From contig CAWHBK010000002.1 of NCBI GenBank assembly GCA_963827605.1, forward strand, positions 248,001 through 312,000: 64,000 nucleotides of DNA. Reading direction: 5' to 3'. Source of the stretch: DSYU01 sp963827605 (lineage in GTDB: Bacteria; Chloroflexota; Anaerolineae; Anaerolineales; Anaerolineaceae). The notes below the pieces were generated by a model. That model worked only from the letters and a program-made list of their open reading frames with translations. It did no database searches and was not told where the DNA came from. Shown here piece after piece: positions 17,344-25,837 of this stretch. The translations under genes were made by a program, and so were the position numbers. The stretch's first letter is position 1. Each line of letters opens with the position of its first letter.

Positions 17344-18684
17344 CTAGATGACGTTTAATTCCAGGCCAAATACAGCGGCGACATTTTTGAGGTCGACCAG
17401 GTTGCGGCCAACCGAAATGATGTAATGATGCGAGGAGAGTTTATCCATCAGGCGGTGACCGTTGGTCACCTTGAGGATCGCGCCGTTGACACAGTCCGAG
17501 CCGGGGAACTGAGCATAACCGGTCAGCTGGCCTTCCACAACCGAGAGGGTCTTGAAGTCGGGATCGATCTTAACCAGGGTAATATCTCCCAGCGGCAGGC
17601 GGGCGTCGATGGCGGTGGCATTTTCATTGACGATCGCCAGGACCTTCTTCTTCAGCTTCCATTCGGTGGAGAAGGATTTGGGCAGCACCCCCAGGTAGCC
17701 GCAGTGGGCGACCAGGATGTGGTTCTCCGGCTCGCCGGGGACGGCGGGGAAATCGGCGATGCGCTCGTGCTTGACCGCCGCCTGGCCCATCAGGAAGGGG
17801 TACAGGTTGGACATCATCACCGGCACGCGCAGCGAGCGGTATACCACCAGCTTGGTCAGCATGGAGACCGTGTCGCCCTCGCAGCCCCAGAGCATCTCCT
17901 GTTCCTCGAATAACATATTCCAGGCCAGGCAGGGGGTGGTATCGGAATACATCGACTCGTTCAGGCAGTTGATCCCGACTGCCTGAACGGATGGGTCCTG
18001 GGTCAGGTCGTTTTTGACCGCCATGTAGAGCTTGACCGCACTGAGCAGGGCGCGTTCCGAGATGCCTTCCAGCGGGGCCCGGTCTTGCCAGGCGGTCCAG
18101 ACGGCCTGGGCGTCCGCGTCCGAGATTTTTTGGGCAGTCTCGCCCAGGGTCTTGAAGCTCTTTTTGACGTGCTCCACGCCGAACTGCGCGCGCATCCGGT
18201 CGGAGCATTCCTGTTCCCACCAGTAGAAGCGGCGGAAGATCTCATCTTGAAAACCTTCGCGCCCGGGGTAGTCCTGGTAAGTGAGCAGGCGCGCCTGGCG
18301 CAGCTCGCGCTTGAGCGCAAGCGCCCGTAGGATCACCCGGGTCTGTTCCAGGCTGTAGGGGGTAACCATTTCGATGCCCTGAGCGCGCAGATAGCGGTCG
18401 ATCTCCCAGTCCCACATGGACATGGTGCCAAACTCGGAGGTGAGCACCAGGCGGGGCAAGGTGATGGAGCGGATTTGACCCGCCATGCGGTAGGCGCTGC
18501 CCAGCATCTGTGGAAAGACGACCGCGTCCGCGGTCTCCGCCAGGTTAGCGGGCAGCGCGTCCAACGCCACCGGGTCCAGGATTTCGGCCTCCTCCACCAA
18601 CAGCTGCTTGAGAGCAGTCACTTGCTTGACAAAATCCGGGTGTTCGGCGGTTTCGTAATAAACAGGAACAAGTTTTGTTTTCAT
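17344..18684 (-). CDS. L-fucose/L-arabinose isomerase-family protein
   Basis: 446 residues with the two-part architecture of the L-fucose isomerase-like family (COG2407). Conserved regions include LTSEFGTMSMWDWE, GINCLNESMYSDTTPCLAWN and GCEGDTVSMLTK; the acidic residues in these and the late His (SSHHYIISVG) fit a metal site for aldose-ketose isomerisation. The family interconverts L-fucose, L-arabinose or D-arabinose with their ketoses, but many members have unknown substrates, so a narrower name is not justified. It lies between the GH1 and propeller genes on the same strand, as expected of a locus that imports, cleaves and isomerises a plant or host sugar. Confidence 0.75.
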   Translation of the reverse strand: MKTKLVPVYYETAEHPDFVKQVTALKQLLVEEAEILDPVALDALPANLAETADAVVFPQMLGSAYRMAGQIRSITLPRLVLTSEFGTMSMWDWEIDRYLRAQGIEMVTPYSLEQTRVILRALALKRELRQARLLTYQDYPGREGFQDEIFRRFYWWEQECSDRMRAQFGVEHVKKSFKTLGETAQKISDADAQAVWTAWQDRAPLEGISERALLSAVKLYMAVKNDLTQDPSVQAVGINCLNESMYSDTTPCLAWNMLFEEQEMLWGCEGDTVSMLTKLVVYRSLRVPVMMSNLYPFLMGQAAVKHERIADFPAVPGEPENHILVAHCGYLGVLPKSFSTEWKLKKKVLAIVNENATAIDARLPLGDITLVKIDPDFKTLSVVEGQLTGYAQFPGSDCVNGAILKVTNGHRLMDKLSSHHYIISVGRNLVDLKNVAAVFGLELNVI

Positions 18685-18690
18685 ATTAAT

Positions 18691-18725
18691 AGTTATCAGT
18701 TATCAGTGATCAGTTATCAGTGAAC
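18691..18725. repeat. Heptanucleotide tandem repeat
   Basis: Five 7-nt units: agttatc, agttatc, agtgatc, agttatc, agtgaac, between the GH1 gene and the isomerase gene. Such heptamer arrays are a known class of short repeats in cyanobacteria and other bacteria. The isomerase start is only seven bases away, leaving its ribosome binding site within or beside the array. Confidence 0.75.
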
Positions 18726-18735
18726 AGGGATCGGG

Positions 18736-20091
18736 TTAATCCAGTAGGGCGTTGGCGCGGGCTACTTTCCCAAACCAGACGCCGCTGTCTTTGAGGGTGC
18801 GCTTTTGGGTGTCGAAATCGGTGTAGGCCAGGCCGAAGCGGCTGCTGGTGCCATAGGCCCATTCAAAATTATCCATCAGGCTCCAGCAGAAATAGCCGCG
18901 CACCGGCACACCGGCTTCGATGGCGCGCAGCAAAGTGGAAAGGTGCTTGTGCAGGTAGTCGATGCGCAGGGTATCGTGGATTTTGCCGTCCGGCGAGAGC
19001 ACATCATGATACGAAGCGCCGTTTTCGGTCAGGTAAATGTCTTGAAAGTTGTAGCCCATACGGAGGCCTACCAGCAGGTCGTACATGGCCTGGGGGTAGA
19101 TCTCCCAGTCGCGGCCGGTCTGGTGGGTCTGGCTGCGGATGTTGAGCACGCGGCTGCCTTCCCCACCCTGCGGATCATGTACTACAGAGCGGGAGTAGAA
19201 GTTGATCCCCAGAAAATCAATCGGGGCGGCGATGGTTTGCATGTCACCCGGCTGAATGTGGGGAACGTCCGCGCCATAACCTTCCCAGGCGTCCGGGGGG
19301 TAGCCGCGCCCGGCCACGGGGTCGAGGAACCAGAGGTTGAAGCGCGCATGCTCCTGGCGGGCCAGAGCCTGGTCGGCGGCGGAGTCAGTAGCCGGGTAGG
19401 TGGGGCTCTGGTTCAGCACAATGCCCACTCTGCCATCCGGGCAGTCCTGGCGGATGACCGGCACGACCATGCCGTGCGAGACGAGCAGGTTATGCGCGAT
19501 TTGCAGCGCCAGCTTGCGGTCATGCTTGCCAGGGGCATGCTCGCCGATTTCGTTGCTGAGAATCGAAACGCACCAGGGCTCATTATGGGTCATCCAATTC
19601 TTGACCCGGTCGCCCAGGCGTTTCACCACGATATCCGTGTAATTCACAAAGGCATCCAGGGTAGCGCGGTTCGCCCAACCGCCTTTATCTTCGAGCGCCT
19701 GGGGCAGATCCCAGTGGTACAAAGTGACAAAAGGCTGCACCCCGGCATCCAGCAGCCCATCCACCAACCGGTCGTAATAATCCAGGCCCTTCTCGCTCAC
19801 GCTGCCAACGCCATCCGGGAGGATGCGCGGCCAGGCAGTGGAGAAGCGGTAAGCGTTTAGACCCATGGCCTGCATCAGGGCGATATCGTCCATATAATGG
19901 TGATACGAATCGGTGGCAGGGTCGCCGGTCTCAGCGGTGATGATCTTGCCAGGGGTGGCGCAGAAGCGGTCCCAAATCGACTCGCCGCGGCCGTCTGCCT
20001 GGGTGGCGCCTTCGATCTGGAACGAGGCCGTGGCCGTACCCCAGGCAAATCCTTTTGGAAAACGCGCATGGTCCAGGCGTGGATCAGTCAT
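18736..20091 (-). CDS. GH1 family beta-glycosidase
   Basis: 451 residues, full length for a bacterial GH1 beta-glucosidase. The N-terminus KGFAWGTATASFQIEGA is the family's first signature; acid/base E171 lies in MTHNEPW and nucleophile E356 in YLTENGAS. There is no signal peptide, so it acts in the cytoplasm on imported oligosaccharides, probably beta-glucosides or related beta-glycosides including fucosides. Its ATG overlaps the last codons of the tandem-VOC gene by eight bases, so the two are translationally coupled. It belongs to the 15.7-21.0 kb sugar locus. Confidence 0.9.
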   Translation of the reverse strand: MTDPRLDHARFPKGFAWGTATASFQIEGATQADGRGESIWDRFCATPGKIITAETGDPATDSYHHYMDDIALMQAMGLNAYRFSTAWPRILPDGVGSVSEKGLDYYDRLVDGLLDAGVQPFVTLYHWDLPQALEDKGGWANRATLDAFVNYTDIVVKRLGDRVKNWMTHNEPWCVSILSNEIGEHAPGKHDRKLALQIAHNLLVSHGMVVPVIRQDCPDGRVGIVLNQSPTYPATDSAADQALARQEHARFNLWFLDPVAGRGYPPDAWEGYGADVPHIQPGDMQTIAAPIDFLGINFYSRSVVHDPQGGEGSRVLNIRSQTHQTGRDWEIYPQAMYDLLVGLRMGYNFQDIYLTENGASYHDVLSPDGKIHDTLRIDYLHKHLSTLLRAIEAGVPVRGYFCWSLMDNFEWAYGTSSRFGLAYTDFDTQKRTLKDSGVWFGKVARANALLD

Positions 20092-20992
20092 ATGCGCACG
20101 TACCGTTGATTAATTCCAGCGCGTTGCCATCCGGGTCGGCAAAGAAGCAGGTGTCCACGCCGCCTTTCGCGTGATTGGGCGGATAGATAATGCGCACGCC
20201 CTTTTCTTTAAGCCGGTCCGCCACAGCCCAAACGTCATCCACCAGGATGCCAATATGTTTCAGGCCCAGAACGGTTTCATCGGGGTTCCAGGTGTGGGCG
20301 ATGGTTTGGACCTTTTCAAAGGAGAACACCTCGAGGATCGAATTGCCAAACTGGAGGTAGGTGATGACAAACCCGCGCGGATCGTTAAAGTTTAGCTGCC
20401 CAAGAACCGGAAAACCCAGCACGCCCTGGTAGTACGCCAGCGACTTTTCCAGATCCGCGACGGTAAGGGTGACGTGGTTGAAGCACAGCTCGCTGCCGCC
20501 AGGGGCGCCTTTGGCGGGCAAAGGCACGCCGATGGGGGACTGGCCCGGAATGTGGTAGCGCAGATCACCTTCGACGATCTCGATCAGCGTGCCGTCCGGG
20601 TCCTTAAAGAAAGCCAGGCGCGCGACCCCGGTACCATTCTTCGGGGGGGTGGTGAATTCCACGCCGGCTTTCTCCAGCCGCGCGGCGGTGGCATCCACGC
20701 TCTTGACCTTGAAAGCCATGTGGCGCATCCCCAACTGGCGGTCATCTGGGATAAACTCGCTGGGCCTGACCGGAGCATTGGTAAAGCTAAATACTTCCAG
20801 GATCGCGTTATTGCCGATATCCAGGAAATCAATCGTCAGCCCAACCGGGTTGTTATACTTCAGGCGACCCAGGTAGGGAAAACCGAGTACATCACGGTAG
20901 AAGGCCAGCGACTTATCCACATCGGAAACGGAAACGGTCGTATGCTGGAAATCTTTGAAACCAGGGAGAAAGCTTTCAACGTTTTGCGTCAT
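20084..20992 (-). CDS. Tandem-VOC-domain dioxygenase-like protein
   Basis: 302 residues with two VOC modules. Module 1 (~13-140): FQHTTVSVSDVDKSLAFYRD, ILEVFSF, HMAFKV, LIEIVEG. Module 2 (~165-300): FNHVTLTVADLEKSLAYYQ, ILEVFSF, KHIGILVDD, ALELING. Each module keeps a first-strand His and a last-strand Glu, so both may bind metal, unlike extradiol dioxygenases where one module is degenerate. The gene is coupled to the GH1 gene, an unusual pairing; it might act on the aglycone released by the glycosidase. The start has taggag eight bases upstream. Confidence 0.75.
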   Translation of the reverse strand: MTQNVESFLPGFKDFQHTTVSVSDVDKSLAFYRDVLGFPYLGRLKYNNPVGLTIDFLDIGNNAILEVFSFTNAPVRPSEFIPDDRQLGMRHMAFKVKSVDATAARLEKAGVEFTTPPKNGTGVARLAFFKDPDGTLIEIVEGDLRYHIPGQSPIGVPLPAKGAPGGSELCFNHVTLTVADLEKSLAYYQGVLGFPVLGQLNFNDPRGFVITYLQFGNSILEVFSFEKVQTIAHTWNPDETVLGLKHIGILVDDVWAVADRLKEKGVRIIYPPNHAKGGVDTCFFADPDGNALELINGTCAYD

Positions 20993-21013
20993 GGGGGCTC
21001 CTATCGGTTAATC

Positions 21014-21055
21014 TTACCCCTTGACAGCGCCGCGGGTCAAGGCAACGGGGAACTT
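21014..21055 (-). pseudogene. Possible C-terminal tail of a sugar ABC permease
   Basis: Just upstream of the VOC gene the minus strand reads FPVALTRGAVKG then TAA. LTxGAVKG is the typical C-terminus of MalG-like carbohydrate ABC permeases. Only about a dozen codons remain before the sequence meets the direct repeat of the 21046-21246 element. If real, it means the transporter of this sugar locus was deleted. The match is short, so confidence is limited. Confidence 0.35.
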
Positions 21056-21246
21056 ATGACAGGACTATTCGCAAAGTCTAGCGACTAGCCCTGCTGCGGG
21101 GGCAAGAACCACCCCCTGGCCCCCTCCTGGCTTCGCCGGAGGGGGAAAATAATTTTGTGGGGTATGCGCGCCGCGATTCCGCGCCGCGCATACCCCACTC
21201 CCCAGGAAAATACAAGGTACTTTGCGAATCGCCGGGGAACTTATGA
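21046..21246. mobile_element. MITE-like palindromic element with 14-bp direct repeats
   Basis: cggggaacttatga occurs at 21046-21059 and again at 21233-21246. The 173 bp between them begin and end with inverted repeats (ttcgcaaagt at 21068-21077, actttgcgaa at 21219-21228) and contain an 8-bp stem at 21120-21145 and a perfect 14-bp stem at 21157-21170/21185-21198. It has no coding capacity. This layout is that of a non-autonomous element with target duplication, though 14 bp is long for one. Confidence 0.6.
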
Positions 21247-21317
21247 ATTTTTCTTTCGCTCTGTCTTCACTGGGATGACAAGAATATGGTACAAATAGAA
21301 AAAAGGAAGGTGTGGAA

Positions 21318-22235
21318 ATGAAACAGATCAAAATCGCGAACAGCGACCTGAATGCATCGGAAATTGCGCTGGGGTGCATGCGGATTTCCGATCTATCGAA
21401 TGTGGAAATCAGCACCCTGGTCAACACGGCCCTGGATGAAGGTATCAACTTCTTTGACCACGCTGATATTTATGGGGGTGGAAAATCGGAAGAACGGTTT
21501 TCCGAAGCCATGGAAATGAACGCTCGCCTGCGGGAACGGATGATCCTGCAAACCAAATGCGGGATTCGCCAGGGTTATTTCGATTTTTCGAAAGCGCATA
21601 TTTTGGAGGCCGTGGACGGCAGTTTAAAACGGCTGCGCACCGATTTTATCGATGTGCTGCTGCTGCACCGCCCGGATGCGCTGGTGGAACCGGAAGAGGT
21701 CGCCGAAGCGTTTACGATCTTGCAAGACAACGGAAAGGTCAAATATTTCGGGGTCAGCAATCAAAATCCGATGCAGATCGAGCTGCTGAAAAAATTCGTA
21801 AAGCAGCCCATCCTCTTCAACCAGCTCCAGCTCAGCATTACCAACACCGGGATGATCGACGCGGGTCTGAACGTCAACATGGAGATCGACGCCTCGGTTA
21901 ACCGGGACGGCAGCATATTGGACTACTGCCGCCTGAATGACATTACCGTCCAGCCCTGGTCCCCGTTTCAGCACGGCTTCTTCGGGGGCGTCTTCCTGGA
22001 CAACGACAAGTTCCCGGAACTTAACCAAAAAATCAACACGATCGCGGCGGCGAAGGGCGTGACCAATACGGCAATCGCGATTGCCTGGCTCCTGCGCCAC
22101 CCGGCCCGGATGCAGCCCATCGCTGGCACTACCAACCCAGGCCGCGTAAAGGATCTCTGCAAGGCTTCGGATGTGACGCTGACTCGCCCGGAGTGGTACG
22201 AGATTTATCGAGCGGCGGGGAATAAGCTGCCCTGA
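21318..22235 (+). CDS. Aldo/keto reductase (YdhF-like)
   Basis: 305 residues, a TIM-barrel NAD(P)H-dependent reductase. The catalytic tetrad is visible: Asp and Tyr in FFDHADIYGGG, Lys in QTKCGI and His in LLLHRPD. The SxxxF cofactor region appears as GVSNQNPMQIELL, and PIAGTTNPGRVKD near the C-terminus matches the NADP-phosphate loop. It would reduce aldehydes or sugar carbonyls in the cytoplasm. The ATG at 21318 lies seven bases after aaggaagg; an in-frame GTG two codons earlier is too close to that box. It is a single-gene unit, separated from the sugar locus by the MITE-like element. Confidence 0.88.
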   Translation: MKQIKIANSDLNASEIALGCMRISDLSNVEISTLVNTALDEGINFFDHADIYGGGKSEERFSEAMEMNARLRERMILQTKCGIRQGYFDFSKAHILEAVDGSLKRLRTDFIDVLLLHRPDALVEPEEVAEAFTILQDNGKVKYFGVSNQNPMQIELLKKFVKQPILFNQLQLSITNTGMIDAGLNVNMEIDASVNRDGSILDYCRLNDITVQPWSPFQHGFFGGVFLDNDKFPELNQKINTIAAAKGVTNTAIAIAWLLRHPARMQPIAGTTNPGRVKDLCKASDVTLTRPEWYEIYRAAGNKLP

Positions 22236-22241
22236 TGGCGA

Positions 22242-23021
22242 TCAGCACTCGCCGAAAACGAACTTTACCCGCGGCTCAGCCTGGTACATTTCTCTCAGTT
22301 CCTGATAGTACGGGTCGGTGCCGGCCTGCATTAGCCTGCGATAGCGCGGTTCAAGGGAAGGATAGTTCGCCTTGAGTTGTTTTAAGAAGCGCTGTTTGAA
22401 AGCACTGTCCGAATCCAGGCGGAGTTTATCCAGAAAGACGGGCATATAGGCGGGTAGTGCGTCGATCATCGTTTTGACATCCGTAATCCCGGGCAGCACC
22501 GGGGTAATAAATACCCAGGTGGGAATGCCCAGGCGAGCCAGCATGTTGGCCGTGCGAATGTTGGGCAGCTCGCGCGGGTCGCTATTGACGCGCAGGTGCG
22601 CCAGGTTGGCCTGCCCGATGCAGAGGATCAGCTTTTCGCCAAACTGGCGGAACAGATCGATGTCATCGAAGAAGGCGGGGGCATTGGATTTGGTGGAGAG
22701 AATGCAAGGGATGCCGCGCGCAAGCAAGAACTGTAAAATGCTGCGTGTGAGGCGGTAGCGGCCTTCCAGCGGCATGTAGGGATCACTGCGGCTGCCCACG
22801 TAGAGCGTTTGGGCAGGGTCCCAGTCCGCCAGCTCCTGAGCCAGAACGTCCAAAAAGTTGATCTTGACCAGGATATCTTTGTTCCAGGAAGGGTCCTGCC
22901 ATTGAAAGCAGTACGGGCAGTTCAACTGGCAGCCATCGTAAGCGTCCAGGACGGGGGTCTTGCCGCCGTCCGGCTGGTATTCGTAGTCAACGGCTGCCTG
23001 GCAAAGGATTTCTTTGATCAT
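22242..23021 (-). CDS. Radical SAM protein, spore photoproduct lyase-like group
   Basis: 259 residues. The iron-sulfur motif is CQLNCPYC (CxxxCxxC) near residues 31-38, followed by YVGSRSDPYMPLE and LSTKSNAP, as in the SplB/Rv2578c-like group. A true spore photoproduct lyase is about 340 residues and no sporulation context is present, so a DNA-repair role is not assured. It ends seven bases past the aldo/keto reductase stop (convergent) with no clear terminator between. The start has aaggagaaag upstream, and an inverted repeat tattgt-ata-acaata lies at 23047-23061 in its promoter region. Confidence 0.75.
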   Translation of the reverse strand: MIKEILCQAAVDYEYQPDGGKTPVLDAYDGCQLNCPYCFQWQDPSWNKDILVKINFLDVLAQELADWDPAQTLYVGSRSDPYMPLEGRYRLTRSILQFLLARGIPCILSTKSNAPAFFDDIDLFRQFGEKLILCIGQANLAHLRVNSDPRELPNIRTANMLARLGIPTWVFITPVLPGITDVKTMIDALPAYMPVFLDKLRLDSDSAFKQRFLKQLKANYPSLEPRYRRLMQAGTDPYYQELREMYQAEPRVKFVFGEC

Positions 23022-23082
23022 AGGACTTTCTCCTTCGATGAGAGAATATTGTATAACAATACTGCCTGGAGCGGGGTGGCTA

Positions 23083-23111
23083 TTGACAGCGTGCCCAATG
23101 GCTGCTATCCC
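23083..23111 (+). promoter_or_regulatory. Possible promoter of the NamZ-like gene
   Basis: TTGACA at 23083-23088, a 17-bp spacer and TATCCC at 23106-23111. The -35 is perfect and the -10 weak; the start codon is about 80 bp downstream. Confidence 0.3.
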
Positions 23112-23192
23112 TAATGGGGGTACGGAAAGAGCTTTTTGGGGTCATGCTTCCTGGGCAAATCGTTCAAATGATTCTAGAAGAAGGGCTTGTCT

Positions 23193-24353
23193 ATGGTCCG
23201 GACCGGATTAAGCATCCTGCTTGACAGCCAACTGCCTACCCTCTCCGGGCGCAGGGTGGGGATCGTCAGCCATGCTGCGGCGGTGATGCCGGACCTGACT
23301 GGCATCCTGGACGCTATGTTGTTGAGGGGCGTGCAGGTGACGGCCTTGTTTGGCCCGGAGCATGGTTTTTCGGGTGTGGTCGCGGATGGGCAATCTGTGA
23401 GGAACGCGGTTGACCCTGAGACAAACCTGCCGGTCTTTAGCCTTTATGGGGCGGTCCGCGAGCCAGAAGCGCAGATGCTGGACAACGTCGACGTGCTGGT
23501 AGTCGACTTCCAGGATGTGGGCGTACGCTTCTATACCTACTTGAGCACGCTTTTCCACGTGCTGCGCGCCGCCGGAAAATATAGCGTGCCGGTACTGGTA
23601 TTGGACCGCCCTAACCCAATCGCGGGGATCAAAATCGAAGGCCCGTGGATCGAACCGGGGTTCGAGTCGTTTGTTGGCATTGTGGGGAAGCTGCCCATTC
23701 GCCATGGGATGAGCATGGGCGAGCTGGCCCTGTATCTCAACGGCGAATATAGCCTGGGCGCCGATCTGGAGGTTATGCGGATGGAGGGCTGGCGGCGCTG
23801 GATGTGGTTTGACCAGACCGGGCTGCCCTGGGTCTCCCCTTCTCCGGCGATGCCATCGCTGGCGACAGCCACGGTGTACCCAGGCACCTGTTTCTTTGAG
23901 GGCACCAACCTTTCGGAAGGGCGCGGGACGGCCCTGCCCTTCGAAGTGATTGGCGCGCCGTGGATCGATGGCCGCGCGCTGGCACAATGGATGAACCGGC
24001 TGGGACTTCCCGGCGCGCGCTTCCGCCCGGTAACATTTAAACCGAGCGCGAGCAAGCACGCCGGACAGACCTGCGGCGGCGTGCAGCTGCACGTGCTGGA
24101 CCGAGAAGCATTTCAGCCGGTGATCAGCGGGCTGCACCTGCTGGCCGGCTGCATGGCGCTGGCGCCAGAGCATTTCGCCTTCCTTGACCCTGGCGGGGAA
24201 GGCCAGCCGCGCCACATGGATCTACTGGGCGGTTCAGCGGGTATCCGCGAGCAGCTTCGTTTTCAAAAACCGGTGGAAGCGCTGCCAGCGACCTGGAAGC
24301 CGTTCGAGGAACAGTTTGCAGCGCTGCGAACGGCATATCTGCTATACAAATAG
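23193..24353 (+). CDS. namZ: DUF1343 protein, NamZ-type exo-beta-N-acetylmuramidase
   Basis: 386 residues covering the whole DUF1343 family. Landmarks are VGIVSHAAAVMPDL, LFGPEHGFSGV, VVDFQDVGVRFYTY, VLDRPNPI and ATVYPGTCFFEGTNLSEGRG, all characteristic. NamZ of Bacillus removes terminal MurNAc from peptidoglycan fragments and founded GH171. Many relatives are exported; no signal peptide is seen here, so muropeptide recycling inside the cell is more likely. The start at 23193 has agaagaaggg seven bases before it; a TTG two codons upstream is possible. The 3' end overlaps the convergent membrane-protein gene by 12 bases. Confidence 0.85.
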   Translation: MVRTGLSILLDSQLPTLSGRRVGIVSHAAAVMPDLTGILDAMLLRGVQVTALFGPEHGFSGVVADGQSVRNAVDPETNLPVFSLYGAVREPEAQMLDNVDVLVVDFQDVGVRFYTYLSTLFHVLRAAGKYSVPVLVLDRPNPIAGIKIEGPWIEPGFESFVGIVGKLPIRHGMSMGELALYLNGEYSLGADLEVMRMEGWRRWMWFDQTGLPWVSPSPAMPSLATATVYPGTCFFEGTNLSEGRGTALPFEVIGAPWIDGRALAQWMNRLGLPGARFRPVTFKPSASKHAGQTCGGVQLHVLDREAFQPVISGLHLLAGCMALAPEHFAFLDPGGEGQPRHMDLLGGSAGIREQLRFQKPVEALPATWKPFEEQFAALRTAYLLYK

Positions 24354-25388
24354 CGGTTGGTCTTCGGCTGGCAAAGATTTCTCAAAAATATCGTTAATGC
24401 GCCACCCGGTGATACCCCCATACACCCAACCCTGCACAGCGCCAAAAACGACCGCCAGCAGCAGGTTCCCAAGCACCAGCGTTTCCCAGGGGATGTGTGA
24501 GAGGCTCAGGCTTTGTGAAAAAATCAAGAACGGGGCAATCCATATGAGACCCAGCACCAGGACGACCAAAATCGCCGCCGCAAGACTGAACAACAAGCCG
24601 CCCACGCCGGTGCTAAACAAGCTGCCCAGATGCCGGATGCTGCGCACGCCCAGCGTGCGTCCCAGGATGGCTGCCGGAAGACCGCCAATTAACAAAAAAA
24701 CCAATATCCCCCTCACGAACGCCCAAACCTCCGGCGCAGTTTGGCCGAAATTAAGGAGTAATACGACCGGGAAGCGTTCGAGTAGGGCGGCAATCCCATA
24801 GGGCAGGAACAGTGCAGCCGCTCCAACAATCGTAAAGCGTAGCCGCAACGTGCGGGAGAGGTTTCGCTCGGCCATACTGAAGATCAGCCCAACGATCAAT
24901 CCGCAGAGCAGCAGTCCGGCAAAGTCGAGCAGCTGCAAAGGGAGATCCAGACTGTCTGGGCTGACGCTGTTATTCGTGGGTGTTGCATTTACAAAGCCCC
25001 ACCAGGAGTCAAAGGCGCGGTCCCGGGTCGCGAAAACTTGCGGGAGGCCGTGAAGGAACTCCAGCAGCGCGAATCCGAGGGCGAAGGCTAGCGAACCGGC
25101 CTGCTGCCAGCGGCTCCGTTTTGGGTGCGCCAGCCAGCGCTCGACCAGAAGATTTAAACCGGTGCTGGAAACATATTCTCGCAGCAAATTGAGCGGAAGA
25201 TCCAGCAGCTCGCGCAGAAAACAAGCCCATATTCCTCGCGCAGCAGAGCCTGCCTGGTAAGCGGCTGCCTCGCGCACGGATTGAGCAAAAACAGTCTGGA
25301 GTTCCGCGCCAAAGTCAGCCTGGAACTGGCGCGGATACAGCCGGACCAGCCAGCCGTACCAGCGAATCATTCGCTCGACCGCGCTCAC
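24342..25388 (-). CDS. PadR-linked membrane protein
   Basis: 348 residues starting at GTG. Residues ~10-60 contain RLYPRQFQADFGAELQTVF, the RYPxxFRxxYGxE pattern found in the 'permease prefix' domain encoded next to PadR regulators. Six or more hydrophobic helices follow from residue ~95. Its start overlaps the padR stop as GTGA, so the two are translationally coupled. In this common pairing the regulator controls its own partner; the membrane protein's activity is unknown and no transporter motif is evident. Confidence 0.7.
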   Translation of the reverse strand: MSAVERMIRWYGWLVRLYPRQFQADFGAELQTVFAQSVREAAAYQAGSAARGIWACFLRELLDLPLNLLREYVSSTGLNLLVERWLAHPKRSRWQQAGSLAFALGFALLEFLHGLPQVFATRDRAFDSWWGFVNATPTNNSVSPDSLDLPLQLLDFAGLLLCGLIVGLIFSMAERNLSRTLRLRFTIVGAAALFLPYGIAALLERFPVVLLLNFGQTAPEVWAFVRGILVFLLIGGLPAAILGRTLGVRSIRHLGSLFSTGVGGLLFSLAAAILVVLVLGLIWIAPFLIFSQSLSLSHIPWETLVLGNLLLAVVFGAVQGWVYGGITGWRINDIFEKSLPAEDQPLFV

Positions 25389-25756
25389 ACAGCCCTCCTC
25401 GCCTGCATGTGCAGTTCATTCACCTCCCGCTGCGCCGCGGCTCGCACCAGCTTGTGCAGCCGCTCCGTCTCCGCGACCAGGATTGCCCGCCCCAGGCCGG
25501 TCAACTGATAGGATTTTCGCGGCCGGCCGGTTTCATCCAGCTCACCATCCTCAAAGCGTTCAATCCAGCTGCCTTCCAGCAAGCGCTTCAGGGCGCCGTA
25601 CAATGTACCGGCGCTCAGGTTAATACGCCTTTCACTCAAAACCTGCACATCCTTCATAATCGCGTACCCATGACGTGGCTCGCCAGCCAGGCTCAACAAA
25701 ATGTAAAAACTGACTTCCGTGAGCGGCAAGAAAGCCTGCATCTTCTCCTCTTCCAT
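25385..25756 (-). CDS. PadR-family transcriptional regulator
   Basis: 123 residues. The winged helix is clear: SFYILLSLAGEPRHGYAIMKD, LSAGTLYGALKRLLEGSWIE and the wing DETGRPRKSYQLTGLGR, then the C-terminal dimerisation helix of the short PadR-s2 subfamily. The ATG has agtgagg upstream. The 50-bp promoter region is strongly AT-rich with three direct tatat(c) repeats that could be its own operator. It forms an operon with the membrane protein downstream. Confidence 0.88.
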   Translation of the reverse strand: MEEEKMQAFLPLTEVSFYILLSLAGEPRHGYAIMKDVQVLSERRINLSAGTLYGALKRLLEGSWIERFEDGELDETGRPRKSYQLTGLGRAILVAETERLHKLVRAAAQREVNELHMQARRAV

Positions 25757-25764
25757 ATCGCCTC

Positions 25765-25805
25765 ACTTTATATCGTTATGCTATATATCGTATGACTATA
25801 TAATA
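25765..25805 (-). promoter_or_regulatory. AT-rich promoter/operator of padR
   Basis: On the plus strand it reads tttatatcgttatgctatatatcgtatgactatataat: tatatcgt twice at 14-bp spacing, followed by a half copy. It combines likely -10 elements with a repeated operator, fitting autorepression by PadR. No consensus is available to test it by eye. Confidence 0.4.
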
Positions 25806-25837
25806 GCGCGATTGCCTACACAATTCAACTTTCAATT

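Noticed and set aside
22242..23021. True spore photoproduct lyase (splB)
   Set aside because: The protein is about 80 residues shorter than SplB and no sporulation gene is nearby; only membership in the wider radical SAM group is supported.
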